DNA from: SLRI01 sp964528705
GTDB lineage: Bacteria > Pseudomonadota > Alphaproteobacteria > Geminicoccales > Geminicoccaceae
NCBI GenBank assembly: GCA_964528705.1
Contig: CAZGUW010000125.1
Span: forward strand, 1 to 13,164
Length of the DNA stretch: 13,164 nucleotides
Direction of reading: 5' to 3'
Below the pieces are notes generated by a model. The model saw nothing but the letters and a program-made list of their open reading frames with translations, searched no databases and was not told the DNA's origin. The position numbers and the translations under genes were made by a program. Below, piece by piece: positions 1-7,464 of the stretch (position 1 is the stretch's first letter; each line of letters begins with the position of its first letter).

Positions 1-3000
1 GTGACGGAGCTGCTCGAGGTCCGGCTCGACGACAAGTACAGAAAGGACCGGGGCCGCGTCTTCATGACCGGGGTGCAGGCGCTGGTCCGGCTGCCGATGG
101 AGCAGCACCGTCGCGATGCCGCCCGGGGCTGGAAGACCGGCGGCTTCGTCACCGGCTATCGGGGCTCGCCGCTCGGCGCCTACGACGAGGAGCTGCAAGG
201 CGTCCGGCCGCTGCTCGAGGCGCACCACATCCACCACCAGCCGGGGGTCAACGAGGACCTCGCCGCCACCGCCTGCCAGGGCACCCAGCAGGTGCACATG
301 CTCGGCCCCACCGCCTATGACGGCGTCTTCGCCATCTGGTACGCGAAGGGGCCGGGTGTCGACCGCTCCGGCGACGCCGTCCGCCACGGCCATCTCTTCG
401 GCACGCATTCCAGGGGCGGCGTGCTGCTGCTGCTCGGCGACGACCATATCTGCGAGAGCTCGACCACGGCGCACCAGTCCGAGTTCGCCATGGTCGACGC
501 CATGATCCCGATCCTCAACCCTTCGGGCGTCGCCGAAATCCTCGATTACGGCCTCCTCGGCATCGCCATGTCGCGCTTCACCGGCGGCTGGGTCAGCCTC
601 AAATGCGTCCATGACACGGTCGAGTGCACGGCCTCGGTCGAGCTGGATCCGGATCGCCCGGCGATCACAATTCCCGAGGAGACCGAGGTCGGACCGGGGC
701 CGCGCCACATCGACGTCGTCACGAACCAGTCGTTGCCGGTGCTGGCCGGCGAGCTCGAGCGGCGGGTGCACACGACCAAGCTCGAAGCGGCTAGTGCCTT
801 CGCCCGCGCCAACGGCCTCGACCGGCTCACCCACGGCGAGGCCGGGGCCTGGCTCGGCATCGTCACCACGGGCAAGTCCTGGCTCGACGTGACGGCGGCG
901 CTCGAGGTGCTCGGGCTCGACGACGCGAGGTGCCGGGCAGTCGGCCTCGCCGTCTACAAGGTCGGCATGACCTTCCCGCTCGAGCCCGTCAGGCTCGAGC
1001 GCGCCATGGCCGGGGTCGAGCTCGCCATGGTGGTCGAGGAGAAGCGGGGCCTCGTCGAGGAGCAGATGAAGGGGCTGCTTTATGCCGCCGCCCATCGGCC
1101 CCGGATCATCGGCAAGGCGGACGAGCGGGGGGCACCGCTCTTCCAGTCGCACGGCCAGCTCGACAGCAACCAGATCGCCATCGCCATCGCCCGGCGCCTG
1201 CTCGAACGGCAGGAAGATGCCGGGCTGCGCGAGCGCCTCGCCGGACTCGAGGCGGCTGCCGGTACGGACTTCACGCCGGCCATGGCACGGCTTCCCTATT
1301 TCTGCGCCGGCTGCCCGCACAGCAGCTCGACCAGGGTGCCCGAGGGCAGCCGTGCGATGGCCGGGATCGGCTGCCACTACATGGCCAACTGGATGGACCG
1401 GGCGACCTCGGGCTTCACCCAGATGGGCGGGGAAGGGGCCTCGTGGCTCGGGGCGGCGCCCTTCAGCGACCGGCCGCACCTCTTCCAGAACATGGGCGAC
1501 GGCACGTTCTACCATTCGGGCTCGATGGTGGTCCGGGCGGCCGTGGCGTCCGGGCAGAGCATCACGCTGAAGATCCTCGTCAACGACGCGGTCGCCATGA
1601 CCGGCGGGCAGAAGATGGAGATCGGCAATCTCGACGCGGCGGCGATCACCCGCCTGCTCGAGGCCGAGGGCGTGCAGGAGTTGGTCGTCGTCTCGGACGA
1701 GCCGGGCAAGTACCCGATCGGCACGCGCTTCGCTCACGGCGTGCGCATCCATCACCGGGACGAGCTCGACGCCGTGCAGCGCCGGCTGCGTGCCATCGAG
1801 GGTGTGACCGCCATCGTCTACGACCAGACCTGCGCCGCCGAGAAGCGGCGGCGGCGCAAGCAGGGCACCATGGTCGACCCGGACGAGCGCGTGGTCATCA
1901 ACGAGGCCGTCTGCGAGGGCTGCGGCGATTGCGGCGTGCAGTCGAACTGTGTCGCCGTCCTGCCGGTCGAGACCGAGCTCGGGCGGAAGCGGCGGATCGA
2001 CCAGTCCGCCTGCAACAAGGACTTCTCCTGCCTCAAGGGCTTCTGCCCGAGCTTCGTCTCGGTCAAGGGCGGCCGGCCCCGGAAGTCTCGGGCCGGTGCC
2101 TCGGCCGAATTCCAGGGCCTGCCCGAGCCGCGCCTGCCGGAGCTCGAGCATCCCTTCGGCATCGTCGTCACCGGGATCGGCGGCACGGGTGTCGTCACCA
2201 TCGCAGCACTCCTCGGCATGGCGGCGCATCTCGAGGGCAAGGGTGTCGCCGGGCTCGACATGATCGGCGTGGCGCAGAAGGGCGGTGCGGTCGTCTCGCA
2301 CCTCAAGCTGGCCGCCACGCCTGAAGGCACCGGCGCCCCGCGCCTCGCACCCGGCACGGCGGATCTGGTGCTGGGCTGCGACATGGTGGTGGCGGCGGGG
2401 CGGAACTCTGTGCCGGTCATGCACCAAGACCGGACGCGGGCGGTGATCAACACCGAGGAGCGGCTGACCGGCGCCTTCACCCGCGATCCCGACATGGCCT
2501 TCCCGGCCGAGCGCCTGCTCGCCGACATCGAGGGGGCCGCCCTGACCACCGACCGGCTCGACGCCAGCCGCCTTGCGACGCGGCTCCTGGGCGATGCCAT
2601 CGGCGCCAATCTGATGCTGGTCGGCTTCGCCTGGCAGAAGGGCTGGCTGCCGCTCTCGGCCGAGGCGATCCTGCGCGCCATCGAGATCAACGGCGTGGCG
2701 GTCGCCTTCAACCGCGCGGCCTTTCTCGGGGGGCGCCGGGCGGCGCACGACCCGCAGGCCGTAGAAGCCATCGCCGCGCGCGGCGAGCCAGTGCGTGCGG
2801 TGCCGAAGACCCTCGACGAGATCGTCGCCCACCGCGCCGCGCTCCTGGAGGCCTACCAGGACCCCGCTTATGCGCAGCACTACCGCGACGTCGTCGCCCG
2901 CATCCGGGAGGCGGAGGTGCTGGCCGTGCCGGGCAGCGACCGGCTCGCCCTGGCGGTCGCCCGCAATCTCGCGAAGCTGATGGCCTACAAGGACGAGTAC

Positions 3001-3492
3001 GAAGTCGCACGGCTCTACACGTCGGGTGAATTCGCGGCCCAGCTCGCCCGCGAGATCGAGGGGGCGAAGCGCCTGGAGCTGCATCTGGCCCCGCCGCTGC
3101 TCGCCAGCCGCGACCCGCGCACCGGCCGGCCGGAGAAACGCCGCTATGGCCCCTGGATCCTCCATGTCCTCCGCCTGCTGGCCCGCCTCAAGGGCCTGCG
3201 CGGCACGGCATGGGACCCCTTCGGCCACACGGCGGAGCGCAGGCTCGAACGGCAGCTCATCCGGGACTACGAGACCCTGCTCGCCGACCTCGCCGGCCGG
3301 CTCACGCCCCAGAACCACGATATCGCCGTCGAGCTCGCCAGCCTGCCCGAGCGGATCCGCGGCTTCGGCCATGTGAAGGAACGGCATGTGCGCGAGGCGA
3401 AGGCGGCGGAGGCCGCCCTGCTTCGGCGACTCGATGTCGGGGCGAGTGTGCCGGTCGAATCGAAGGCAGCCGCTGCGTCGCTCAGCCCCTGA
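1..3492 (+). CDS. Indolepyruvate:ferredoxin oxidoreductase family protein, fused alpha/gamma type (1163 aa)
   Basis: This is a thiamine-diphosphate and iron-sulfur enzyme of the 2-oxoacid:ferredoxin oxidoreductase superfamily. The family oxidatively decarboxylates aryl-pyruvates such as indolepyruvate to acyl-CoA and passes electrons to ferredoxin, in the cytoplasm. The N-terminal pyrimidine-binding domain shows TGYRGSPLGAYD near residues 51-62. The TPP core has FCAGCPHSSST (Cys435, Cys438), GDGTFYHSG from 499 and N528 in VNDAVAMTGGQ. A cysteine-rich segment follows (Cys638, 641, 644, 650, 671, 677, 682), likely cluster ligands. The gamma domain begins near 720 (VVTGIGGTGVVTIAALLG), and the C-terminal third resembles the DUF6537 extension of the long single-chain family. 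Archaeal enzymes split these parts into IorA and IorB. GTG at base 1 gives the usual family N-terminus, but its ribosome binding site lies outside the window. No ferredoxin gene is adjacent. Family assignment is firm; the exact 2-oxoacid is unknown. Confidence 0.95.
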   Translation: MTELLEVRLDDKYRKDRGRVFMTGVQALVRLPMEQHRRDAARGWKTGGFVTGYRGSPLGAYDEELQGVRPLLEAHHIHHQPGVNEDLAATACQGTQQVHMLGPTAYDGVFAIWYAKGPGVDRSGDAVRHGHLFGTHSRGGVLLLLGDDHICESSTTAHQSEFAMVDAMIPILNPSGVAEILDYGLLGIAMSRFTGGWVSLKCVHDTVECTASVELDPDRPAITIPEETEVGPGPRHIDVVTNQSLPVLAGELERRVHTTKLEAASAFARANGLDRLTHGEAGAWLGIVTTGKSWLDVTAALEVLGLDDARCRAVGLAVYKVGMTFPLEPVRLERAMAGVELAMVVEEKRGLVEEQMKGLLYAAAHRPRIIGKADERGAPLFQSHGQLDSNQIAIAIARRLLERQEDAGLRERLAGLEAAAGTDFTPAMARLPYFCAGCPHSSSTRVPEGSRAMAGIGCHYMANWMDRATSGFTQMGGEGASWLGAAPFSDRPHLFQNMGDGTFYHSGSMVVRAAVASGQSITLKILVNDAVAMTGGQKMEIGNLDAAAITRLLEAEGVQELVVVSDEPGKYPIGTRFAHGVRIHHRDELDAVQRRLRAIEGVTAIVYDQTCAAEKRRRRKQGTMVDPDERVVINEAVCEGCGDCGVQSNCVAVLPVETELGRKRRIDQSACNKDFSCLKGFCPSFVSVKGGRPRKSRAGASAEFQGLPEPRLPELEHPFGIVVTGIGGTGVVTIAALLGMAAHLEGKGVAGLDMIGVAQKGGAVVSHLKLAATPEGTGAPRLAPGTADLVLGCDMVVAAGRNSVPVMHQDRTRAVINTEERLTGAFTRDPDMAFPAERLLADIEGAALTTDRLDASRLATRLLGDAIGANLMLVGFAWQKGWLPLSAEAILRAIEINGVAVAFNRAAFLGGRRAAHDPQAVEAIAARGEPVRAVPKTLDEIVAHRAALLEAYQDPAYAQHYRDVVARIREAEVLAVPGSDRLALAVARNLAKLMAYKDEYEVARLYTSGEFAAQLAREIEGAKRLELHLAPPLLASRDPRTGRPEKRRYGPWILHVLRLLARLKGLRGTAWDPFGHTAERRLERQLIRDYETLLADLAGRLTPQNHDIAVELASLPERIRGFGHVKERHVREAKAAEAALLRRLDVGASVPVESKAAAASLSP

Positions 3493-3931
3493 TCTCGTCG
3501 AGCGTGAAGGGGCAGCGCGCGGGGATCGCGGCTGCGGCGTCCGTCTCGCCATGGGCTTCGAGGCTCTGTCGGGCGAGGGCCGCGGCCTGGCGATAGAGAC
3601 GCTCCAGATTGGCCTCGAGATCGTGCTCCAGTGTGCCGGTCAGCCGGTCGTCGAGGGCCGCGCGGGCGATCATGACGCTGCGCTCCCAGCCGGCCCGCGG
3701 TTCCGTGGCGGGCGAGAGGCGGAGCTTCAGAAGGTGCTCGATGATGATGCGGACCTGGCTGCGGCAGGCGTTGCGCTGGTCCTTGCCCCAGTCTTCGACC
3801 TCCTCGGCGAGCCGGCCGGCGTCGATCGGGAGATTCTGTCGTTCTGCCGCGAGCCGGCGCAGGGCCGCGGCCTGCTCCCGCGTCCAGGCATAAAAATCCG
3901 CATCGTAGAGATCGTGCGCGAGCTCGCCCAT
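3482..3931 (-). CDS. DUF29 family protein (149 aa)
   Basis: This small soluble protein matches the DUF29 pattern: N-terminal YDADFYAWTREQAAALR (residues 9-25), then LAEEVEDWGKDQRNACRSQ (41-59), HLLKLRL (66-72), and the typical C-terminal CPFTLDEI (140-147). The middle is probably helical. There is no signal peptide or membrane segment. Families like this occur in Proteobacteria and cyanobacteria, often in several copies, and their molecular role is not established; I infer none here. The chosen ATG (3929-3931 on the reverse strand) is preceded by a purine-rich AAGGGGTGG. The gene converges on the oxidoreductase and shares 11 bp with its 3' end. Longer reading frames on this strand in other registers are shadows of neighbouring GC-rich genes. 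Confidence 0.85.
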   Translation of the reverse strand: MGELAHDLYDADFYAWTREQAAALRRLAAERQNLPIDAGRLAEEVEDWGKDQRNACRSQVRIIIEHLLKLRLSPATEPRAGWERSVMIARAALDDRLTGTLEHDLEANLERLYRQAAALARQSLEAHGETDAAAAIPARCPFTLDEIRG

Positions 3932-4122
3932 CGACCACCCCTTTCGTCCGGCATGATAGCCGAGCTACATGCCGCTCGCCAACGGACGAGGCGGGTGCCA
4001 GCACTGTCATCGTCCCCCGGTTGACGGAACCGCCATTCGACGCTTAGTGGCGACACGACGAGTCTTGCCGCGATGAGGCCGGCTCTCAGGCGATTTCCCG
4101 AAAGAAGCAAGGGCGAGCGGCA
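3932..4122. other. Divergent intergenic region between DUF29 and the FkbH gene
   Basis: This 191-bp gap must carry the promoters for the leftward DUF29 gene and the rightward fkbH-type/ACP pair. The only core element I can point to is TTGACG at 4021-4026, a good -35 hexamer in the rightward direction. I see no convincing -10 at the right distance. No tRNA, small ORF with a family signature, or strong terminator hairpin is visible. Confidence 0.5.
4021..4049 (+). promoter_or_regulatory. Possible sigma-70 promoter for the FkbH/ACP unit (weak)
   Basis: TTGACG (4021-4026) matches the -35 consensus in five of six positions. A 17-bp spacer leads to TTAGTG (4044-4049), a poor -10. It lies 73 bp upstream of the FkbH ATG, a sensible leader length. 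The weak -10 keeps confidence low; alphaproteobacterial promoters often deviate there. Confidence 0.25.
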
Positions 4123-6012
4123 ATGAGCGACGACTGGCGCGCTTTGGTCGACGGGGCCAGCGATCTGGCGGGGCTGAAGGCCCTGGCCCAGGAGCGGGCG
4201 GCGAGCGGGCTCTCGGTGCGCGAGGCCGAGCGGCTGGCGCGGCGGCTGGAGGCGCTCGCACCGGCACCGGATCTCCGCGTGCTCTATCTCGGCAACCATA
4301 CGCTCGATCTTTTCGCCCGTTGCGTCACGGGCGTGGCGCTCGGCCGGGGTGTGGTCGTCGAGGCGGAGGTGGGTCCCTTCGACCAGCACATGCAGGCGGT
4401 GCTCGATCCCACCCAGGGGCTCGCGGACTTCGACCCGCATGTCGTCTTCCTCACGCTCGACCTGCAGCGCCTGCTGCCGGTGCTGCCGGCCGGACTCGCG
4501 GCGCTCTCGCTGAAGGACCGGCAGGGGCTGGTGGAGGACGCGCTCGGGCAGGTCGCGGCCTGGGTCGAGGCGGCCAAGGCCGCGACCGGGGCGACCCTGC
4601 TGATCGGCAATTTCTGGCGGCCGCGGCGGCCGCATCTGGGGCTCGCCGACGCCAAGCTCGGCATGGGCGAGGCGGAATTGCACGCCACGCTCAACGCCCG
4701 GCTGCTCGCCGACTGGGCGAGCGACCCGCAGGTCTTCGTCGTCGATGTCGACCAGGCGCTGGCGACGGCCGGCAGGCGGACGGCGCACAACGCCCGCATG
4801 GCGCATCTCGGCAAGTTCGCCTGGGCCGAGGCCGCCCTGCCGGAGCTGGCCGAGCTGCTCGCCCGCCACTTTGCCACGCTCGTCCTGCCGCCGAAGAAGT
4901 GCCTCGTCCTCGATCTCGACAACACGCTCTGGGGCGGGGTGCTCGGCGAGGAGGGGCCCGACGGCATCCGCATCGCCCAGGGCGACCCGGTGGGCGAGGC
5001 GTTCCGCGCCTTCCAGCAGGCGATCAAGGCGGTGCAGCGGCGGGGCTTCCTGCTCGCCGCCTGCAGCAAGAACAACCCGGAGGACGTGGCCGAGGCCTTC
5101 CGCCTGCGCAGCGACATGCCGCTGCAATGGGCCGATTTCGCGGCGGCCCGGGTCAACTGGGAGCCCAAGCACGCCAACATCGCCGCCATCGCCGCCGATC
5201 TCAACATCGGCACGGACAGCCTCGTCTTCATCGACGACAACCCGGCCGAGTGCGAGCTGGTCCGCCAATTCATGCCGGAGGTCCGCACCGTCCATCTGCC
5301 GCGCGATCCGGCCGAATATGCCGAGCTGCTGCTCGACATGCCCGAGCTCGAGCGCATGGCGCTGACCGACGAGGACCTGCGCAAGACCGAGCAGTATCAC
5401 GAGGAGGCGAAGCGCGAGGCGAGCCGGGTAGAGGCGGGCGATATGCAGGCCTATCTCGAGAGTCTCGGCACGGAGCTGACCTGCTGGCCGGCGACGCGCG
5501 CCGAGCTCACCCGCGTGCACCAGCTCTTTGGCAAGACCAACCAGTTCAACGTCACGACCAAGCGCTACAAGCCGGCCGAGCTCGAGCGCTTCATGCTGTC
5601 GCCGGACTGGCACCTCGAGGTGGTGGCGGCGCGCGACCGCTTCGGCGATCTCGGCATCGTCGGGCTCTTCCTCCTGGAGCGCCGCGCCCAGGGTGTGGCC
5701 GTGGACAGCGTCGTCCTGAGCTGCCGGGCCATGGGCCGCGGCGTCGAGACTGCCATGGGCAACCGGATCAAGGCAGTGGCCGCTGAGTGGCGACCAGAGG
5801 GCCAGCTCGAGGCGGTCTTCCGGCCGACCCGGAAGAACAAGCCTTCGGCCGGCTTCTTCGCGGCCCAGGGCTTCGAGGAAATCCCGCTCGGCGACGCCGC
5901 GGCGCCCGACGACCGGCACTATCGTCTCGCCATCGCTGACGCCACACCCTTGCCCGTCCCGGGCATCACCATCGACAACGGAGAACGCGAGGATGAACCC
6001 CAGGCTGGCTGA
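4123..6012 (+). CDS. FkbH-type HAD-IIIC phosphatase / acyl transferase (629 aa)
   Basis: Long-form FkbH family protein. Characterised members take 1,3-bisphosphoglycerate, dephosphorylate it and load a glyceryl group onto an acyl carrier protein; others assist surface-glycan or natural-product pathways. Residues 50-240 form an N-terminal SGNH-like region (YLGNHTLDLF at 55-64; IGNFWRP at 161-167). The HAD domain shows motif I DLDNT (264-268, with Asp264 and Asp266), Ser315-Lys316, Lys349 in NWEPKH, and the DDNP acid motif (371-374). The C-terminal GNAT-like half carries TNQFNVTTKRY (472-482) and LSCRAMGRGVE (532-542), whose Cys534 is a conserved candidate acyl acceptor. All key HAD residues are present, so the enzyme looks active. 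The ATG follows AAGGG (4109-4113) with a 9-nt gap. The 3' end overlaps the acyl carrier protein gene by 20 bp, which strongly supports a working pair. The acyl unit itself is inferred. Confidence 0.93.
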   Translation: MSDDWRALVDGASDLAGLKALAQERAASGLSVREAERLARRLEALAPAPDLRVLYLGNHTLDLFARCVTGVALGRGVVVEAEVGPFDQHMQAVLDPTQGLADFDPHVVFLTLDLQRLLPVLPAGLAALSLKDRQGLVEDALGQVAAWVEAAKAATGATLLIGNFWRPRRPHLGLADAKLGMGEAELHATLNARLLADWASDPQVFVVDVDQALATAGRRTAHNARMAHLGKFAWAEAALPELAELLARHFATLVLPPKKCLVLDLDNTLWGGVLGEEGPDGIRIAQGDPVGEAFRAFQQAIKAVQRRGFLLAACSKNNPEDVAEAFRLRSDMPLQWADFAAARVNWEPKHANIAAIAADLNIGTDSLVFIDDNPAECELVRQFMPEVRTVHLPRDPAEYAELLLDMPELERMALTDEDLRKTEQYHEEAKREASRVEAGDMQAYLESLGTELTCWPATRAELTRVHQLFGKTNQFNVTTKRYKPAELERFMLSPDWHLEVVAARDRFGDLGIVGLFLLERRAQGVAVDSVVLSCRAMGRGVETAMGNRIKAVAAEWRPEGQLEAVFRPTRKNKPSAGFFAAQGFEEIPLGDAAAPDDRHYRLAIADATPLPVPGITIDNGEREDEPQAG

Positions 6013-6226
6013 GCTGATCGCCGAGACCCTCGACATCCCGGTGGCCTCGGTCACGCCGGAGCTGACACGCGACGAGCATCCGGCCTGGGATTCGCTGAAC
6101 CACCTCCGGCTGGTGACCGCGCTCGAGGAGGAGTTCGGCGTGCAGCTCTCGATGGACGAGATCGAGAGCACCACGACCGCGGCCCAGCTCGATGCACTCG
6201 TAGGCGCCGCCCAGACCTCCGGCTGA
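5993..6226 (+). CDS. Acyl carrier protein, partner of the FkbH-type enzyme (77 aa)
   Basis: This small acidic protein has the acyl carrier fold signature: an amphipathic first helix, then WDSLNHLRLV (residues 32-41) with Ser34 as the expected 4'-phosphopantetheine attachment site, and the ALEEEFGVQL helix (43-52). Its length is normal for a discrete carrier. The DSLxHLRL style is common in carriers that sit beside FkbH genes and differs from the DSLD of fatty-acid AcpP, so a specialised role is likely. The ATG is preceded by GGAG (5980-5983) with a 9-nt gap, inside the 3' end of the FkbH gene, implying translational coupling. No phosphopantetheinyl transferase is present, so a housekeeping one must modify it. 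Confidence 0.92.
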   Translation: MNPRLAELIAETLDIPVASVTPELTRDEHPAWDSLNHLRLVTALEEEFGVQLSMDEIESTTTAAQLDALVGAAQTSG

Positions 6227-6251
6227 CGGCCTCGCCCGGCGCAGGCGTCCT

Positions 6252-6264
6252 GTAGCTCAGCTAC
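6252..6264. repeat. Perfect 6-1-6 inverted repeat, candidate operator
   Basis: GTAGCT-C-AGCTAC is a perfect palindrome around a single central C. It sits 20 bp before a possible -35 hexamer in the only leader region of the operon. A dimeric regulator such as the RpiR protein encoded downstream could bind here, but that link is inferred from position only. The GTAGCTCAG part resembles a tRNA D-arm by chance. Confidence 0.35.
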
Positions 6265-6284
6265 CAAAATCGGTCGATTGCGTG

Positions 6285-6313
6285 TTGACGGTCGCCAGAT
6301 CCCGTAGTTGAGT
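6285..6313 (+). promoter_or_regulatory. Possible promoter of the enolase-superfamily/ABC operon (weak)
   Basis: TTGACG (6285-6290) is a good -35 element. With a 17-bp spacer the -10 would be TTGAGT (6308-6313), which is a poor match. It lies about 36 bp before the TTG start and just downstream of the palindrome, a reasonable arrangement for a regulated promoter. Confidence 0.25.
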
Positions 6314-6336
6314 GAGCTGGACGAACAACGACCGCG

Positions 6337-6342
6337 GGGAGG
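6337..6342 (+). promoter_or_regulatory. Ribosome binding site that fixes the TTG start of the enolase-superfamily gene
   Basis: GGGAGG ends 6 nt before TTG at 6349. No ATG or GTG in frame nearby would give the family's usual N-terminus, so the TTG start is well supported. Confidence 0.75.
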
Positions 6343-6348
6343 CGGCGC

Positions 6349-7464
6349 TTGCGCATCACGGGTATCCGCACCTATCCGCTGACCGTGCCGATCGGTGACC
6401 TGCAGCGCACCTCGCAGGGCTCGTTCGGCACCATCTCGATCCTGATCGTCGTGGTCGAGACCGATGCCGGCATCACCGGCGTCGGCGAGGCGCTCGCCCG
6501 CTTCGGCCCCAAGTCATATGCCGAGCTGGTCGACGGGCTCCTGGCACCCAAAATCACCGGCATGGACCCGTTCGCCGTCGAGGCGGTCTGGCAGAAGCTC
6601 TACCGGACGTTCTCCGGCCGCTCGGGCGGCATGCTGATCGAGGCGATTGCCGCCGTCGACACGGCGATCTGGGACATCATGGGCAAGGCCGCCGGCCGCC
6701 CGGTCTACGAGCTGCTCGGCCACATGGGCCGGCCGAGCATCCGCGCCTATGCCTCCTCGATCCCCTGGATCGACGATGCGGGCGCCGGCAAGGTGGTCGA
6801 GGACTGTGTCGGCTGGGGCTTCAGGGAGATCAAGGTCAAGCTGGGGGCGCCCGTCGAAGCCGCCCTAGAGCGGGCCAGGCTGGTGCGCGAGATCGCGGGA
6901 CCCAAGATGCGCCTGATGGCGGATTCCAACTGGATCTTCGACGTCGACGACGCGCTCGAGGTGGGCAAGGGCCTGGCCGAGCTCGGCTATTTTTGGTTCG
7001 AGGAGCCGATCGTCCCGGAGGACATCGAGGGCTATCGCTGGCTGCGGCAGAAGCTGCCCTTGCGCCTTGCCGCCGGGGAGAGCGAGCACACGGCCTACGG
7101 GGCGGCTCCGCTGCTCACGTCGCGGGCGGTCGGTGTCGTCCAGCCGGACGTCGCCCGCTCGGGCGGCATCAGCGAGACGCGCAAGATTGCCTACCTCGCG
7201 AATGCGCTGCACGTGCCCTACGCGCCGCATGTGGGGGCCTCGGGGGCCGTCTGCGCCGCCGCGAGCCTGCACCTTGCCGCGGCCATGCCGAACTTCCTCA
7301 CCTTCGAGTGCATGATCTTCCCCAACCCGTTGCGCGACCGGCTGGTCCGGGAGCCGCAGGGGCGCATCGATCAGATCCAGGACGGCAACCTGCCGTTGCC
7401 GCCGGGTCCGGGGCTCGGTGTCGAGCTCGACATGGCCGAGGTGGAGAAGTGGACGGAGCGCTAG
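6349..7464 (+). CDS. Mandelate racemase/muconate lactonizing enzyme family protein (enolase superfamily, 371 aa)
   Basis: Mg-dependent enzyme that abstracts the proton alpha to a carboxylate, giving racemisation, epimerisation or dehydration, typically of sugar acids. The N-terminal capping domain (about 1-125) starts MRITGIRTYPL, typical for the family. The barrel shows the KxK base motif (Lys162, Lys164), metal ligands Asp192 (DSN), Glu218 (FEEP) and Glu244 (GES), Asp267 (QPD) and His294 (APHVG). These match the mandelate racemase subgroup layout, including the His-Asp dyad, so both catalytic faces are intact. Glu320 (TFE) may play the role of the distal acid. The length is normal. It is first in the array and overlaps the regulator gene by 16 bp. 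Context with a carbohydrate-type ABC importer favours an acid-sugar dehydratase or epimerase; substrate unknown. The start is TTG. Confidence 0.93.
   Translation: MRITGIRTYPLTVPIGDLQRTSQGSFGTISILIVVVETDAGITGVGEALARFGPKSYAELVDGLLAPKITGMDPFAVEAVWQKLYRTFSGRSGGMLIEAIAAVDTAIWDIMGKAAGRPVYELLGHMGRPSIRAYASSIPWIDDAGAGKVVEDCVGWGFREIKVKLGAPVEAALERARLVREIAGPKMRLMADSNWIFDVDDALEVGKGLAELGYFWFEEPIVPEDIEGYRWLRQKLPLRLAAGESEHTAYGAAPLLTSRAVGVVQPDVARSGGISETRKIAYLANALHVPYAPHVGASGAVCAAASLHLAAAMPNFLTFECMIFPNPLRDRLVREPQGRIDQIQDGNLPLPPGPGLGVELDMAEVEKWTER
7438..7443 (+). promoter_or_regulatory. Ribosome binding site for the RpiR-family regulator GTG start
   Basis: GAGGTG, a good anti-Shine-Dalgarno match, lies inside the 3' end of the enolase-superfamily gene, 5 nt before GTG at 7449. 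It favours that start over ATG at 7572, which would cut into the helix-turn-helix. Confidence 0.6.

Larger units (their letters stand above)
6227..6348. other. Intergenic region upstream of the enolase-superfamily/ABC operon
   Basis: This 122-bp gap is the only non-coding stretch of any size before the seven-gene array, so it is the natural place for the operon promoter and operator. It holds a perfect short palindrome (6252-6264), a TTGACG hexamer (6285-6290) and a strong ribosome binding site (6337-6342). No rho-independent terminator for the acyl carrier gene is obvious. Confidence 0.6.

Noticed and set aside
1818..2771. 317-codon open frame on the reverse strand
   Set aside because: It lies wholly inside the oxidoreductase gene, is Ser/Arg/Pro-rich and has no family signature.
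3727..6267. 846-codon open frame on the reverse strand
   Set aside because: It lies antisense to the FkbH and ACP genes and most of DUF29, has Arg/Leu/His-rich composition typical of GC-rich shadow frames, and shows no domain motif. The forward genes have clear family signatures.
6249..6300. tRNA-like segment (TGTAGCTCAG)
   Set aside because: Only the D-arm-like string is present. There is no acceptor stem pairing, no anticodon arm and no proper T-arm within 75 bases.
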